This document shows, in pieces, positions 22,843 through 33,790 of a DNA stretch of 64,000 nt (position 1 is the first letter of the stretch; each line of letters begins with the position of its first letter). The DNA lies in assembly GCA_023548195.1 (NCBI GenBank), contig JAJHZJ010000061.1, positions 1,714,771 through 1,778,770 on the forward strand. Direction: 5' to 3'. The stretch is from Bettongia penicillata ogilbyi. Lineage: Eukaryota; Chordata; Mammalia; Diprotodontia; Potoroidae. The notes beneath the pieces are model-generated. The model ran no database searches, was not told where the DNA came from, and saw nothing but the letters and a program-made list of their open reading frames with translations. A program made the position numbers and the translations under genes.

Positions 22843-24760
22843 ATTTATATTTACCTGGGATAGGCATTACTGATATTTCTTCCCCTAGCCCTCGGCAGGC
22901 CCATACCAGTTCTTGCCTTGTTCCTAGAAAATTGCCAGAGAAAAGGCAAAGAGGGAAGTGGGTACCCAAGGTAATGGGAATGGAACGAACATGGGGTGTT
23001 TCAGATTATACCAGACTGAATAGTAGAAATGATGCTGAATAGCCTCCTTGGGGTAGAGATAAAGCATATCTTAGGTCAGCAAGGTATTCTCCCTACCCAA
23101 GGGGACCAGAATAGCTCTGCCAAGAAGAAAATAATTTTATCATTTTTTTCTTTATCATTCTTAGACTTCCCCTACAACATTACCATTTCCAAAGCCTTCA
23201 CCAGTTCACTTATTTTTCTTTTTACTTTTCTGTACACATCCTTATCTTTAAGAAGAAATACAAAATTTATTTTTTTCTGAATAATTTTACCCAAGCAGGT
23301 CATTGCCCCCTTCACAGAAGCTCTAAATTACTGTATATACTGGGGGTACTAAGAAAAAAATAAGGGCATTGTCATCAAAGAATCCATATTCTTATTTATA
23401 GCGCTGCATCTTTATAACAGTTGGTATTATCAGGCATGACTACTGTCACTCTTCAAATCCACAGCAATGGCATGTCATGCATCAAATCAGTTTCCCATGT
23501 TTGTTTATTTTTTGGATACCTGATTGAAGTGTAGGGATAAGTGGAGATTCTTTTTGTGGCTTCTTTTTGCCCCTAGCTAGAAGGAATTAGATTTCTCCTC
23601 TTTTCCTTAGAAATGAAAATATTTTACTATTTAAGTGGATCTGTGATCTCATCAATGTTGATATTTTCTCCACTAGTGCAAGTTATGGTTCCTTCATCCC
23701 TTTTCATCCTGTCACATTTTTGTCCATTTATTTTTATAAATCCTTTGGAGAATTTCTACCTAGGACATTGGAATCCTTTTTCTGGTGTTTTAAATACTTA
23801 ATGAGTGCTGCAATAAGGTTTTCTATTGTATGAATCTTTTAATTTTTCCCCCTGGCCATACCTAGTCATGAAAATGTCTTTAGGATGCTTCTCAAGCACT
23901 TGAACATAAGGAGCTACAATCTACTTCTAACCACCATTTCATCTTTTCACTGGAACAGCCATAATTGTGAGTCTTCTAAGATGTCGATGATGGTGAAATG
24001 TTACAATTTTAGCTCTTGATTTGACCTAGCCAAACCCAAAATGTCATCTCATCTCCTGCCTTTGCTCCCTGAACAACCTGAGTTTGGCTCATAATGGCAT
24101 TTAGACCTAGAGTGTCAGCTACTAATTTCCCATTTCTCCTTATTTCTTGAAATAAAAGAACAAAAGAAAATTGGGGTAGGGGAAGTTTTTAGAATAAATA
24201 TAGTAAATAAAAAGTGAAGTGACTTTAACTTCATTCTTCTAAATAGCTTCTGGACTTTGAACATTATTTCAAAGTGGTTAGAAAGCATTCCTCCCCGAAG
24301 ATGATCTTTGGCATGGCTCTCGACATGTTCTGCTGAACCCCTAGAAAATCTTAAGCTCTTTTTAAGACTGGGAAACCTTCAGCATCCTCAACAGCAGGAT
24401 GTGGAAAGGATTACTTCAAGGCATAAATAATGACAACAGGGAGTTTGTGATGTACTTTCTGGGCAGGTGCCATACTTTTGAAAAGCAGCATTAAGAAATG
24501 GATTACACAAACATATATCAAAAGAAGTTGTGGTCTGATACTGAAAATGTGCATAGCTTGAACATTGCTAATAAAATTATTCTCAGAGGCATTAAAAATG
24601 AAGTATAAAATGAAACCTTTGTTTTGTGAAAGTTGTTGAGAATATTGTCACAAGAGATTAGCAGTTTTTGCCTAGTGTCTGTGTGTTCCTTTTAGTGGAT
24701 GCCATGTGACCATCACCTCATGTATGTTAATAAATGAAGGTCAGTATTGGTTTATTGGAC
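22700..24760. other. Unassigned DNA with short AT repeat
   Basis: A (TA)n-rich patch lies at 22809-22852. The rest has no family or gene I recognise. Several frames of 60-99 codons occur on both strands and overlap one another, without motifs. Confidence 0.45.
22809..22852. repeat. (TA)n simple repeat
   Basis: Pure TA for about 20 bp, then TATG and TATT variants. Confidence 0.85.
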
Positions 24761-24776
24761 CCAGACACTGGATTCT

Positions 24777-25015
24777 ATCTCACAGGCTGATCTCACTGCT
24801 TATTAGCATGAAAGCTTTGACCTGCTCCTTTCTGACCCTATGCTGGTTTCCCCCTCCTTAGGCACCCTGTTCATCTCCCCCACCCCTCCCCACACACCTT
24901 AGGGACTTGCCATATTTGTGTGGACAACAATTAGTTTTCATCTTACTGTCTCAAGTCATCCTCCAGCCTCAGCCCCCCAGTAGCAGGGATTATAGATATA
25001 TGCCACCATGCCCAG
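24777..25015 (-). pseudogene. 7SL (SRP) RNA retropseudogene or 7SL-derived SINE
   Basis: On the minus strand it begins at 25015 with 'gctgggcatggtggc' and the 'ggctgaggctggaggat' block, the 7SL 5' Alu-domain strand. It continues through S-domain landmarks 'ggtgcctaaggagggg' (about 24863-24848) and 'aggagcaggtcaaag' (about 24827-24813), and stops near the 7SL 'cagcctgtgag' region (about 24791-24781). The 3' Alu-domain strand (last ~50 nt) and any poly-A are absent. Perfect 15-bp duplications (cagacactggattct) flank it at 24762-24776 and 25016-25030. About 20 and 12 bases are missing internally compared with 7SL. Because the S domain is present, it is not an Alu/B1-type derivative. It could be a one-off retropseudogene or a member of a marsupial 7SL-derived SINE family. 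Confidence 0.85.
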
Positions 25016-25030
25016 CAGACACTGGATTCT

Positions 25031-25860
25031 TAAACAAATCAAAGGAATGGATTGGGTACTAGTTAAATTAGGAACTGTGCCATTTGAATTTATTGTACAT
25101 GAAAGGTTAATAGATCGGTTGTAAGTTTGCAAGTCTGACATGTAGCAAATCCCATTTGGCAATAAATAACTTGCTAAGGGCTATAAAGTTCAGAATTATA
25201 TTTCACCCAGTTTAGCAGTGCCTAAAGATTGTCAGATTCTGACAGAATGCATATATTGTTACAGGCAGGTTTCCAAACCTCTGGATTGATTAGGGTCCAG
25301 AGTGAGAGTTTCAGAAATGATATGGATATTGCAGCAAGTGTGAACCTTTTATTGGCATTTTTTATTACCTTGGCTTTTATTAGGTGCCCAAGAATAGGAA
25401 ACACTTCTTTCTACTGAGCCAGAGCTTTAAAGGAAATACTCCAATCCCAAAGTTCACAACCTAATGTCTTTGTATTACATCACTCCAGCTGTGGTTGTAC
25501 TTAGCAAAGAGGGATCATGAGGAAGGCTTGCTTATTTGAAGAAACTGGAGTTTTCTCAGGAGTGAATGGTTTTGGCCTGCCTCTATCTTAATGAAGCAAG
25601 CACATGTCTCTATAAGAAGCATCATTAATCTGTTAAACAATCTAAGCCTTAGAAGTAAAGCATGGGTAGAGACACACAAGGGCTAAGCCTCAAGCCAAAT
25701 GCAGTTACAGAAATAAGGCAGAAACTTTTCTTCCCCATGTTCTCCTTATCTATTGATTCAGCAAGTGGATATTTAATTATATCTTGCTTAAGACAAGCAA
25801 TGTACTTCTGATCAAATTTTAATAAGTAGAGAAGTTTTTAATTCTATGAAGTATTTATTT
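25031..25860. other. Unassigned DNA
   Basis: No gene or repeat identified. Two complementary-strand frames over 25222-25417 mirror each other and have no motif. Confidence 0.45.
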
Positions 25861-25864
25861 AAAG

Positions 25865-26062
25865 GAATGGATAGGCACCATTGTGTGGTGGGAAAAGAAT
25901 TGATTTTGGAATCAGAAGACCTGAGTCCTTACTACGTGTTAGACTTTGAGGAAAATCATTTAACCACTCTGGGCCTCAGTTTTATTATCTGGAAAATTAT
26001 GGAGTTGAACTAGATGGTATCTAAGGTCCATTTAGGCCCTAATTCTATGATCCTATGAATAC
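25865..26062 (+). mobile_element. THER1-like CORE-SINE
   Basis: 'gtgggaaaagaattgatttt' (head), 'ggaatcagaagacctgagtc', 'gggcctcagttttattatct' (core) and the tail 'gaactagatggtatctaagg' ending 'attctatgatcctatgaat'. About 195 bp in the expected order. Confidence 0.8.
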
Positions 26063-26795
26063 TTGAGAATATTCTTTATTTTGTGAGACACATCATTCCT
26101 TTTTGGTTATTTAGGTCAAAGTGGAGTTTCACATATTAGATAAAATCAATATCCAAAATATATTTTGGGTGTGAAGTCCAATATTCATATATTAAACTTT
26201 AGGTGGGGCTGGACTTGTATATCTAATGATCTATTTAAAACCTTTTCTTGTGAATGGCTGCATCAGGTCCAATGTGTTTTCTCCCTCCTACGCCACACTG
26301 CGTGGGGAGGCAGCATCATTTTATTCTGGGAGGCATCACTGATTCTGATATTTTCTAATGTTCTGGGCCTCAGCCATTTCCCTGCTGCAAATGAATAATG
26401 AATGAGCTGTGGGTTGAAAGCTAATGGTTCAAGATGAAATCAGAGCCTTATTGCCACATGGGTAATAATCATTTATTGTCTCCTTGGAAACAGTCATTTA
26501 TCAAGATACTACTATTTCAAAAGACAGCAAGAGAGAGTAACCACTTTCTGCAACTTCGGGTTGTCTGTTGAAAAACAGATTTAACAACCACAGATTGGAA
26601 CAGAAAGAAGGAAATAGAAAACCATCTGCACATGGGGTGGGGAAGCTTTGATCGGGCTTCCTAAAGCTTTCTTTAAAGAACAGGGATTCAAAATGGACAG
26701 GCAAACTAAGCTAAAATGCATGAATTTCTAATTTCAGTTAGTACTTAAGGGGAAAAAAATGAATAGCATCCCACCTTAGTTGGATCAGATGAAAT
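26063..26795. other. Unassigned DNA
   Basis: Nothing recognisable. Frames of 67-77 codons without motifs. Confidence 0.45.
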
Positions 26796-26799
26796 TAGA

Positions 26800-27140
26800 A
26801 AGCACAGTATAATGGAAAGAACACAGGATTTGGAGTCGTACCCAAGACTGAATTCCAGCTCTTCAGTCCCTCTTTGGGCCATAGTTTGTCATCTGTCAGA
26901 ATAGAGGGGTTTGACTAGATCCTATATTCTTGATTTTCTCTGTATCATGGCCCTCTTTGGCCTGTGGACTCCTCAGGATAATTGTTTTAAGCGTATAAGG
27001 TAAAATACATAGGATTAAAAAGGAAGCCAATTATATTGAAATACAGGCATCAAAGTATGAAACAAGTTTACAGGTCTCAGATTAAGAACCCCTGGACTAG
27101 GTGATTATTAAGGTTCCTTTCCAACTTGACTTTATGGTCT
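26800..27140 (+). mobile_element. THER1-like SINE split by a hAT-type MITE
   Basis: The SINE head and core ('gtataatggaaagaacacag', 'tggagtcgtacccaagactg', 'atagtttgtcatctgtcag') reach 'gtttgactagatcc'. The tail resumes after the MITE with 'ggactaggtgattattaagg' and 'ttcctttccaacttgac'. The near-repeat 'gactagat/gactaggt' at the junctions fits an 8-bp hAT target duplication. Confidence 0.7.
26935..27095. mobile_element. hAT-type MITE
   Basis: 'ctgtatcatggccctctttg' and 'gcctgtggactcctcaggat' at one end, and 'ggtctcagattaagaacccc' at the other, frame an AT-rich middle with 'ataggattaaaaaggaagcc'. Same family as the element at 11920/14790. Ends resemble an imperfect inverted repeat 'caggggttcttaa'-like. 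No coding capacity. Confidence 0.65.
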
Positions 27141-27204
27141 TAAAACCTAGACCAACAATTAGACCTTTTCCAAGGATGTTTCCTGAGGCTCTAATAGTGG
27201 AGTC

Positions 27205-27390
27205 TGAGGAACTGAGAGGCAATCTATGAACAAGGAGTTATGTGCCAGCCGTTGTGCTAATTGCTGAGGATACAAAGTGAAAATAGTTCCTACCCTCAAA
27301 GAGCTTATAGTCTGGCCAAGGGACATAACATATACTTTGTCATCTATATAATGGTATAGCAGCTGGGGCATCATATGAGAATGCATAGTG
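27205..27390 (-). repeat. L2 3' end fragment, antisense
   Basis: 'atgtgccagccgttgtgcta', 'attgctgaggatacaaagtg' and 'ctcaaagagcttatagtctg' follow the antisense L2 terminus. Confidence 0.75.
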
Positions 27391-27544
27391 CATGAGATAA
27401 CAAAAATGAGCTCACAGTACTATGGCGGATTAGGCACCCCCATTGAAATACACTAGTGGCACTTCATTTTCCCAGTAATACCTCACACTGATACCTTCCT
27501 GTTCTACATGCCAGCTAAATGAAACTGTGATCACAGTAGGGTTT

Positions 27545-27715
27545 AGTGTCATAAAGTAAATTAGAATTGATCTAGTCCAATTCTCATTGTAGTTGAGGAA
27601 ACTGAGGCCCATAAAGGTTAGATAGCCTTCCCAAAGTCACACAGGTAATAAATAGCTGAGATGGATTTTAGTCAAAGGTTCACTGACTTTGAATTGAGTG
27701 CTTTTCTAATATATT
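27545..27715 (-). repeat. MIR/THER1 SINE, antisense
   Basis: 'ctagtccaattctcattgta', 'gttgaggaaactgaggccca', 'aaagtcacacaggtaataaa' and the reversed head near 'attgagtgcttttctaat'. Confidence 0.8.
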
Positions 27716-27739
27716 ATACAATTCCCTAAATATAATCCA

Positions 27740-27868
27740 TAGTTTGCTTCCTTCTCCTTTTCTCTATACCTGGAATATCTTTCTTACTTCATCTAGGTTT
27801 GTTAAAGCCTAACTGTCCTTCAAAATTCAGCTTAAAACTAATTTTATTCCGTCAAGGAAGACAGCTAA
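27740..27868 (+). repeat. L2 fragment (late ORF2)
   Basis: 'ctctatacctggaatatctt', 'cctaactgtccttcaaaatt' and 'cagcttaaaactaattttat' match the L2 stretch just after the reverse transcriptase region. Confidence 0.65.
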
Positions 27869-27874
27869 TGATAA

Positions 27875-28060
27875 TTACTCACTAGTATTTTAAGATTCAC
27901 AAAACTTTTTTTTTTACAAACTTTTGTGAAGCAGGTAACAGAACCATTATGATCTCCATTTTGCAATTTACAAAACTGAAAGTCAATGAGATAAATTGAC
28001 TTGCCTGTTATTATAGAACTAATAAGTGTGTCAAAGCTAGGATTGAATCAAAACAATAAA
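27875..28060 (-). repeat. MIR-like SINE, antisense
   Basis: 'ttgtgaagcaggtaacagaa', 'atgatctccattttgcaatt' and 'ataaattgacttgcctgtta', followed by 'taataagtgtgtcaaagc'. Confidence 0.65.
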
Positions 28061-28269
28061 AAATAATTAAAAAATCAACCCTGTCAACCAAAGATGAGAG
28101 TGGAATATGTATGCACAATCCATCTGTCAGTTGATTCAAGACAGGTATTGGGACTGAAATGGATGGGAAAATGTAGAGGAGAAAGTCAGGGAGATATTCA
28201 GAGACAATGACAGGAAAGCCCTTGAAAAGCATCAGAGTCAAATTTCAGAGACATAGGAGCGGAAGGAAG

Positions 28270-29060
28270 ACTTCACTGTTGTCACTAACTTTGTAAGCAT
28301 GAGGGTAGGATCTATGCCATGTTTATAAATGGAAGCTTCATATCAGAATGGGGCTGCTGGTATGGCTAAAGCCTAGACTAATTGGGACCTAGAACCCGTG
28401 AGTAGGTGGATGAGCCAGTTTCCAAGAGAGTTCAGACTTTAATGCTTCATTGAATATTGAAGACATCCCCTATACCCTTGATCTTTAAATATTTGTAGCA
28501 TTCTCTTATCCAAGATCTCCATAAAAATGATAAGATTCTTCTTACCTGAGTGGCAATAAAAAGAAAAAGAATAAGAGTATAGGTCGTTAAATGAAAAGGC
28601 TGAACAAAAGATTCCAAAATAATTTAAAGAAATCTCTGTAGGAAAGCTATCATAATGAGTGTTCCCCAGATTAATAATACAATTTGACTCTCATCACTCT
28701 ATAAATCCCTTATACATTTCTTCCTGTGTATCCATACATGTGGATATTTTCATCATCTGTGGTTGTATCATTAGCTTTTGCTTTACATCTAGTTAAGCCA
28801 CCTTGGAGTGTACTTTATAGGCAGTTATTAACTTGGGACCAGCTTCCTCCTATCACCCAGCACATTCTTAGCTACTCCTGTTGTTGAGACTAAAAGGTAA
28901 GTCTTCTGAAGAGGGATGAGTAAATCTCATGAAATGAAATTCTAGACACAATTCCAAATGGTTGCAGTGAGACTGATGGGCCAGTAGAGGGAGCTTATCC
29001 CAGTACTAAGATTTTTAAAGGACATATATTCACTATGGGGAATATGGAAAGAATGAAATT
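28270..29060. other. Unassigned DNA
   Basis: The preceding 28120-28260 may hold an eroded antisense L2 piece. The rest shows no recognisable feature. Confidence 0.4.
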
Positions 29061-29074
29061 GAGAATATTGAATG

Positions 29075-29970
29075 AGTAGAAAAGCATTTGTTAAGTACTT
29101 ACTATGTGTCAACTTAAGGCTATAAATACAAAACAAGAAAGTCCCTACTCTCTGGAGTCTTGTGTCCTAATTTCCCTGAGATGGTGTGTAGAACAATAGG
29201 ACAGTCCTTCAACCTGCCTTTTCCAGAAGCAATAGGAGTGTTCATATTTTTTTTACTGCAGTAAATCGGAAGGAAAATGGAGGAGGGGGAGGAGATCCTT
29301 TGAATAGGACAAGATAGGAAATGGCCAAGGTGAAGGTGAGGTCCCAGAAAGTGCAAAGCTGAGTGTTTTACCTTTTCTTGGGAATGATCTTTGATAGTCT
29401 AGGGAATGAAAAAGGAGCTATAGAGCAGAAAATGAGTTGAGATTAGCAAAGAGGATTAAGGGCAAAAAGGGAGACTGGTAAAAATGTGTTAAACCTGGAA
29501 AGACTTACAAAGTGAGGGGAACAGAATCAGGAGAACACTGTACACAGTAACAGTAATGTTGCACAATGAAGAACTGTGAGTGACTTAACTGTTCCATCAG
29601 AAAAGTGATCCAAGACAATCCCAAAGGATTCATGATGATGAATGTTATCCTCCTCCAGAGAAAGAACTGATGTCTGAATACAGACTGAAGTATACTATTT
29701 TTCCCTTTTTTTGTTCAAGTTTTTTTACATGAAATGACTAATATAGAAATATCCAGTGAAAATGCTGGGAGTCTGGAGACCAAGTATCATATGCAAGGGG
29801 TAGCCAGGCGTCCAGTGTCACTGCATCAGAGAGGATCTAGAGGGGATGAAAGGGTAGGAAGGGGGTCACATTGTGAAGGGCTTTGAAGGCCAAGAATGAT
29901 TTTAGATCTAATCCCTGAGCTGATAGAGTCACTTCAGTTTATTGGATAGAAGAGTGACATGGTCAGATCT
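29075..29970 (-). mobile_element. L2 LINE 3' half, antisense, interrupted by L1
   Basis: Left part: 'gcatttgttaagtacttact', 'atgtgtcaacttaaggctat' and 'agtccctactctctggagtc'. After the L1 fragment at 29490-29752 it resumes with 'acattgtgaagggctttgaa', 'tcacttcagtttattggata' and 'gtgacatggtcagatctgtg', the next antisense landmarks. One L2 copy cut by one later insertion explains both parts. Confidence 0.75.
29490..29752 (+). mobile_element. Marsupial L1 3' end fragment
   Basis: 'aacctggaaagacttacaaa', 'ggagaacactgtacacagta', 'agtgatccaagacaatccca', 'tccagagaaagaactgatgt' and 'tactatttttccctttt' are landmarks of the marsupial L1 3'UTR in sense orientation. Confidence 0.85.
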
Positions 29971-29974
29971 GTGC

Positions 29975-30685
29975 ATCTTGAAACTCTGTGTGGGGGAGCA
30001 AATAAGGGAGGAGAATAAGAATGAAAAGGAGAGATATATCCTCTAAGATATATACACTAAATAACTCCTTCCTACTGCTGTATTTCCATTCCACTTGAGC
30101 AGGCAGTCTCTTCCTTTCTGAGACTGTTGCCTTGTCTGTAAAATGAAGGGGTTGAACCAGATGATTTCCAAAGTCCACACATTCCCTAAATATTTTAATC
30201 TCTTCCTTAGGCAGGAGTAACAAAAGAGGAAGCACCAGACTAACAGATTTGACTACACAACCACCCAGGTTCCTGCCCTTGGTGCCTAGGGAGTGTTACT
30301 TATCCTTTGAGTCACTTAGCCTTTGCTCATTGCAAAATAAACAGATCATGTGATCCCTAAGTGGTGCCTGGTCTGGGTGGGTAGCATGTATGCCCCTGCT
30401 TCTCTCACACTGTCCATTCTTAATCACCTACAGACTGTTCTGTTGACCCCTGCCCCCTAAACTGTTTCTCCCTCTGACACTTACGTAACTTTGAGAAAGG
30501 CTCCTCATCCATTAAACTAGATCACCTTGGAAAAACCCTTCCGGATCACTCAGTCTTCCTACGGGCTTCATTATTATTATTTTTAGGATTTAAAAAAAAT
30601 TATATTTATATTGATACATTTTGTTTTGTTGTAACAGATACTTCTCCACCCTCAAATCTACCCCCTTCACACATCCATACATGCA
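29975..30685. other. Unassigned DNA with possible THER1 scrap
   Basis: 30125-30180 ('tgtaaaatgaaggggttgaaccagatgatttcc' in part) resembles a CORE-SINE core-to-tail junction. The remainder is unassigned. Confidence 0.45.
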
Positions 30686-30694
30686 TTGATGAGG

Positions 30695-30870
30695 ATGCCA
30701 ATGATGATAATAATATTAGCTAGTGTTTATCGAGCCCTATATAATGTATTATTATATCAGTTTTGCAGATGAGGCTGAAAGAGGTTTAAATGATTTGTAT
30801 GTCTGAGCTTAATGCATCCACATTCAGCACTAGTAGTCGCTATACCACCTAACTACCTCTCAAAGCAAAT
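30695..30870 (-). repeat. MIR-like SINE, antisense
   Basis: 'tagctagtgtttatcgagcc', 'ttttgcagatgaggctgaaa' and 'gtcgctataccacctaacta' in the antisense CORE-SINE order. Confidence 0.65.
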
Positions 30871-30904
30871 TATTAAAAAATACTTCAGGAAAACAGCCAA
30901 ATAA

Positions 30905-31190
30905 AGTAGAATTTAATATAGTGGAAAGAGGACTGGATTTGGAATCAGGAGAGAATGGGATTTTAATGCCACCTTACTACACTTATTAGTTGCATAACTT
31001 TACATCATTTAACCTCTCTTAGTTTCCTCATCTGTAAATGGGTATAATAATGCTGCTAAAAGATTATTGGAGATCAAATTAAATTATGTATATGCTTTAC
31101 AAATCTTCGAAAATACTTTGTAAATGTTGTCCAGATAACTGCTGCTGCTTTTGCAACTGCTGTACCTCCTCTTCCTCCTACCAGTGGTAG
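30905..31190 (+). mobile_element. MIR-like SINE
   Basis: 'atagtggaaagaggactgga', 'tttggaatcaggagagaatg', 'cttagtttcctcatctgtaa' and 'aaatactttgtaaatgttgt'. Head, core and tail are all present. Confidence 0.8.
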
Positions 31191-31199
31191 TATTAAAGA

Positions 31200-31432
31200 C
31201 ATTTAAGTGGCTCAGTAGTTAGAATATGGGACCTGAAATCAAGAAGACTTAGGTTAAAGTCCTGCCTCAGATGATTAACCAGCTGTGTGTCCCTCAGGCA
31301 AGTCTGGCTCTGTTTTCACATCTGCAAAATGGGTATGATTATAGCACCTATCTTCTGTGGGATCAAATGAGATAATAGATGAACAGCACTTTGTAAAACT
31401 TATAAAGTATCACATAAATGGTACATACCAAA
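31200..31432 (+). mobile_element. MAR1/MIR SINE
   Basis: 'taagtggctcagtagttaga', 'ctgaaatcaagaagacttag', 'agctgtgtgtccctcaggca' and 'atctgcaaaatgggtatgat', with the tail 'gatcaaatgagataatagat'. It directly follows another SINE in the same orientation. Confidence 0.8.
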
Positions 31433-31742
31433 CAGTGATTACCGCCACAATGTGTCACCATCCACTTCTGTAGCTTATGTATGTTTTCTTTTTTCCCTTT
31501 TTATTTTTAAATGTTCCAATAGGTGAGAGAATGGGTAGATGCCGAGCAAAATGTCTACGTAGAACAGTCTCATGAAGCTATTGTAAAGCAATACCTGCTT
31601 TTGTGAATACTTCTACCTACAAATCCTTAAGGAGAGCTCATCTCTTAGTATTTCTTATTTCCATGCTTCAATCTACAATTTCACTGATATGTGTCCTTCC
31701 TCTACTAATACCTCATACAAGCTCTCAATATTTTATTTAGTG

Positions 31743-31934
31743 CAGAAGTGGGGAACCTGCAGCCTTAAAGCCACATGTGACCTTCTAGGTCCTTAAGTGC
31801 AGCCTTCAGACTGAATCCAAATTTTACAGAATAAATAGGATTTGAATAGGATTTGTACTGTTAAATTTGGATTCAATCAGACAGCCATACTTAAGGACTT
31901 GGAAGGCCTTAAGGTCACAGGTTCCCCATCCCCT
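31743..31934. mobile_element. Fold-back hAT-type MITE
   Basis: Ends 'agtggggaacctgcagcc' and (reverse complement) 'atggggaacctgtgacc' form terminal inverted repeats. Inner arms also pair: 'cttctaggtccttaagtgc' with 'acttaaggacttggaagg', and 'actgaatccaaattttac' with 'ttaaatttggattcaatc'. Most of the ~190-bp element can therefore fold into one long hairpin. No coding capacity. A marsupial MITE I recognise but cannot name. Confidence 0.8.
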
Positions 31935-31939
31935 TCGTT

Positions 31940-33700
31940 AGTAGATGGTCTTCTCTCTGCTTTGCCATGGCCAAAAATGCATCCTCTGATGAGGAGCCTG
32001 TCTGAATTTGGCAGGGCCCTTTCTGCTCTCAGGACTGCACTAGAGTCTTTTTCAGCTTGGGGAGAACCTATAGGAGTCTCTGCTTACCCAACATAAGCCT
32101 TGGGGAGCTCGCTACCTCCATGCCTAGAAAAGGTACCAGAAAAGGACCTCAGTACTTGTAACCTGCGAATCCGTAAGGATCACTAATCCCTGTTATAAAT
32201 GGCCATGCCTCTAAGGTGAATGAGTTTAGCAGCTTTCCACATCTCCACATCTCTGATGCAAGAAAAGCCAGAGAGAGGAGATAGGTGAATGTGAAAGGAA
32301 AAGGAGCTAGCAACTAGGCTAAATACATTAGTATGCAGCAACCTTCCCAGATTTGTCTAATTGCTGTTTTTACTCTCTGAACTTCTATTTTAAGCACATA
32401 CACTCACATGCAGATCGACAGTCACTAGCCACAGTAATGACTGTGTCTGTCTGTAGGGCCTCCAATCCCATGTTACCATAGTGATAGAAGGCACTGCAGA
32501 AAGACACAATGATTACACCAGCTAGCGGGGAGCAGAACGGCACACTTGTGCCTCCCAAGTGCTAGGAGATTTTTGTGCCGGGAGAAGGGAAAGTGGGAAA
32601 TAGGATTGGGGGATGGGAAGGTGAGAGGGAGTGGTGGTGACAAGTTTCAAAGGATCCCTGGGGGGAAATGCTTCAAAGGTGTGAGACTGGATGAAAGTGG
32701 GGGCTAGAAGAGGTGAAAAAAATGGTGGATTATGAGAGAAATATGAAGGAGGAGGAAATGGGAGATGAAGGGAGAAGGGAACATAAAGGATTAAAAATAG
32801 AAGAAACCAGTTCTGCAGAGGATCAGCAGGTGCTGTTTCTAAAACCATAAGAAACAAAAAAGAAAAGGTAGCCTTAGGAGAAAGAGAGGGAAGAATATAT
32901 TTGAAAGACAGACACAAGTAAATAGCACAGCATCTTTTTGTTTGCGTTCTGTAGTCAAAATCATTTCTAGGCACCAACTCAGCCTCGTAGAATATTTAGG
33001 AGGACAGGATGGACCTTATTTCTTGGACCAACGTTTATCCTGTAAACTCCTTCCTACTGTCCTGGAGAAGAATCAGAGCGAGCATGGAGCTTGTCCACAA
33101 TTTTCGTATAGTGGACTGGTATCAATGATGATACATATTTTTTCTTAGGTCTCCATACAGGTCAAATTTTATTACAGAGAATCAAATATCCACATGATTT
33201 CATCGGAGAATGGATAAATATTGTCTGAAATCCCTTTACCATCTCAACTAGGACACAAGCCCTCAGAGACTGAGTATAAAATAGAATAGAGGTCCAACCT
33301 TCTTTAGAGAGCCGGGTATTGTCAGGTCCAGGATAAGTCATTTGTCTGCCCCAGGCAAGATTTGAAAATTCTCTCCCACCTCCCACCAGTTTACAAAATT
33401 ATGTACCCTATGTGTTATTGTCCACAATCAACTTTGAGCTTTTTCTGAATCACCTGTGACTTTTTAGTAAATAAATAGCCATAGGTCAGGAAGAGCAGAA
33501 TTTTCTGACTTTCATACACAGCAGCGGATATTTCTCTTTAAGCTACCCTGCTTGTTCCATTGAGGGCGGCTGTTTAATTCATCCATCCTAAGTCCCAGTT
33601 CTGCTGGTTGCTGAGGCCAAAGTAAAGTCAGAGAGTTTCCCTTTTCTGTTCATTTATTAATTCTATAACCTGCCGAACATGAATAGAAAAATTCAGAATA
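31940..33700. other. Unassigned DNA including a purine-rich tract
   Basis: 32570-32900 is G+A-rich on the plus strand. That is why the minus strand carries a long stop-free frame of 151 codons (32522-32977). The frame has low-complexity composition (P, F, L, S) and no domain, so I do not call it a gene. Nothing else is identified. Confidence 0.5.
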
Positions 33701-33709
33701 GTAACTCAT

Positions 33710-33790
33710 AATAATAACCATCATTTATTTAGCACTTTAAAGTTTGCAAAACATTTTGTGTGTGGACTACCTCATTGCCACTAGATAACA
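33710..33790 (-). repeat. MIR tail fragment, antisense
   Basis: 'catcatttatttagcacttt' then 'aaagtttgcaaaacattttg' matches the antisense tail of the CORE-SINE. Confidence 0.6.

Noticed and set aside
24777..25015. Functional 7SL RNA gene
   Set aside because: Truncated before the 3' Alu domain, with many substitutions and internal losses; flanked by target duplications, as a retrocopy is.
32522..32977. 151-codon minus-strand open frame
   Set aside because: It lies on the pyrimidine-rich strand of a purine tract, which removes stop codons. Composition is low-complexity (F, L, P, S), and no domain or splice context is visible.
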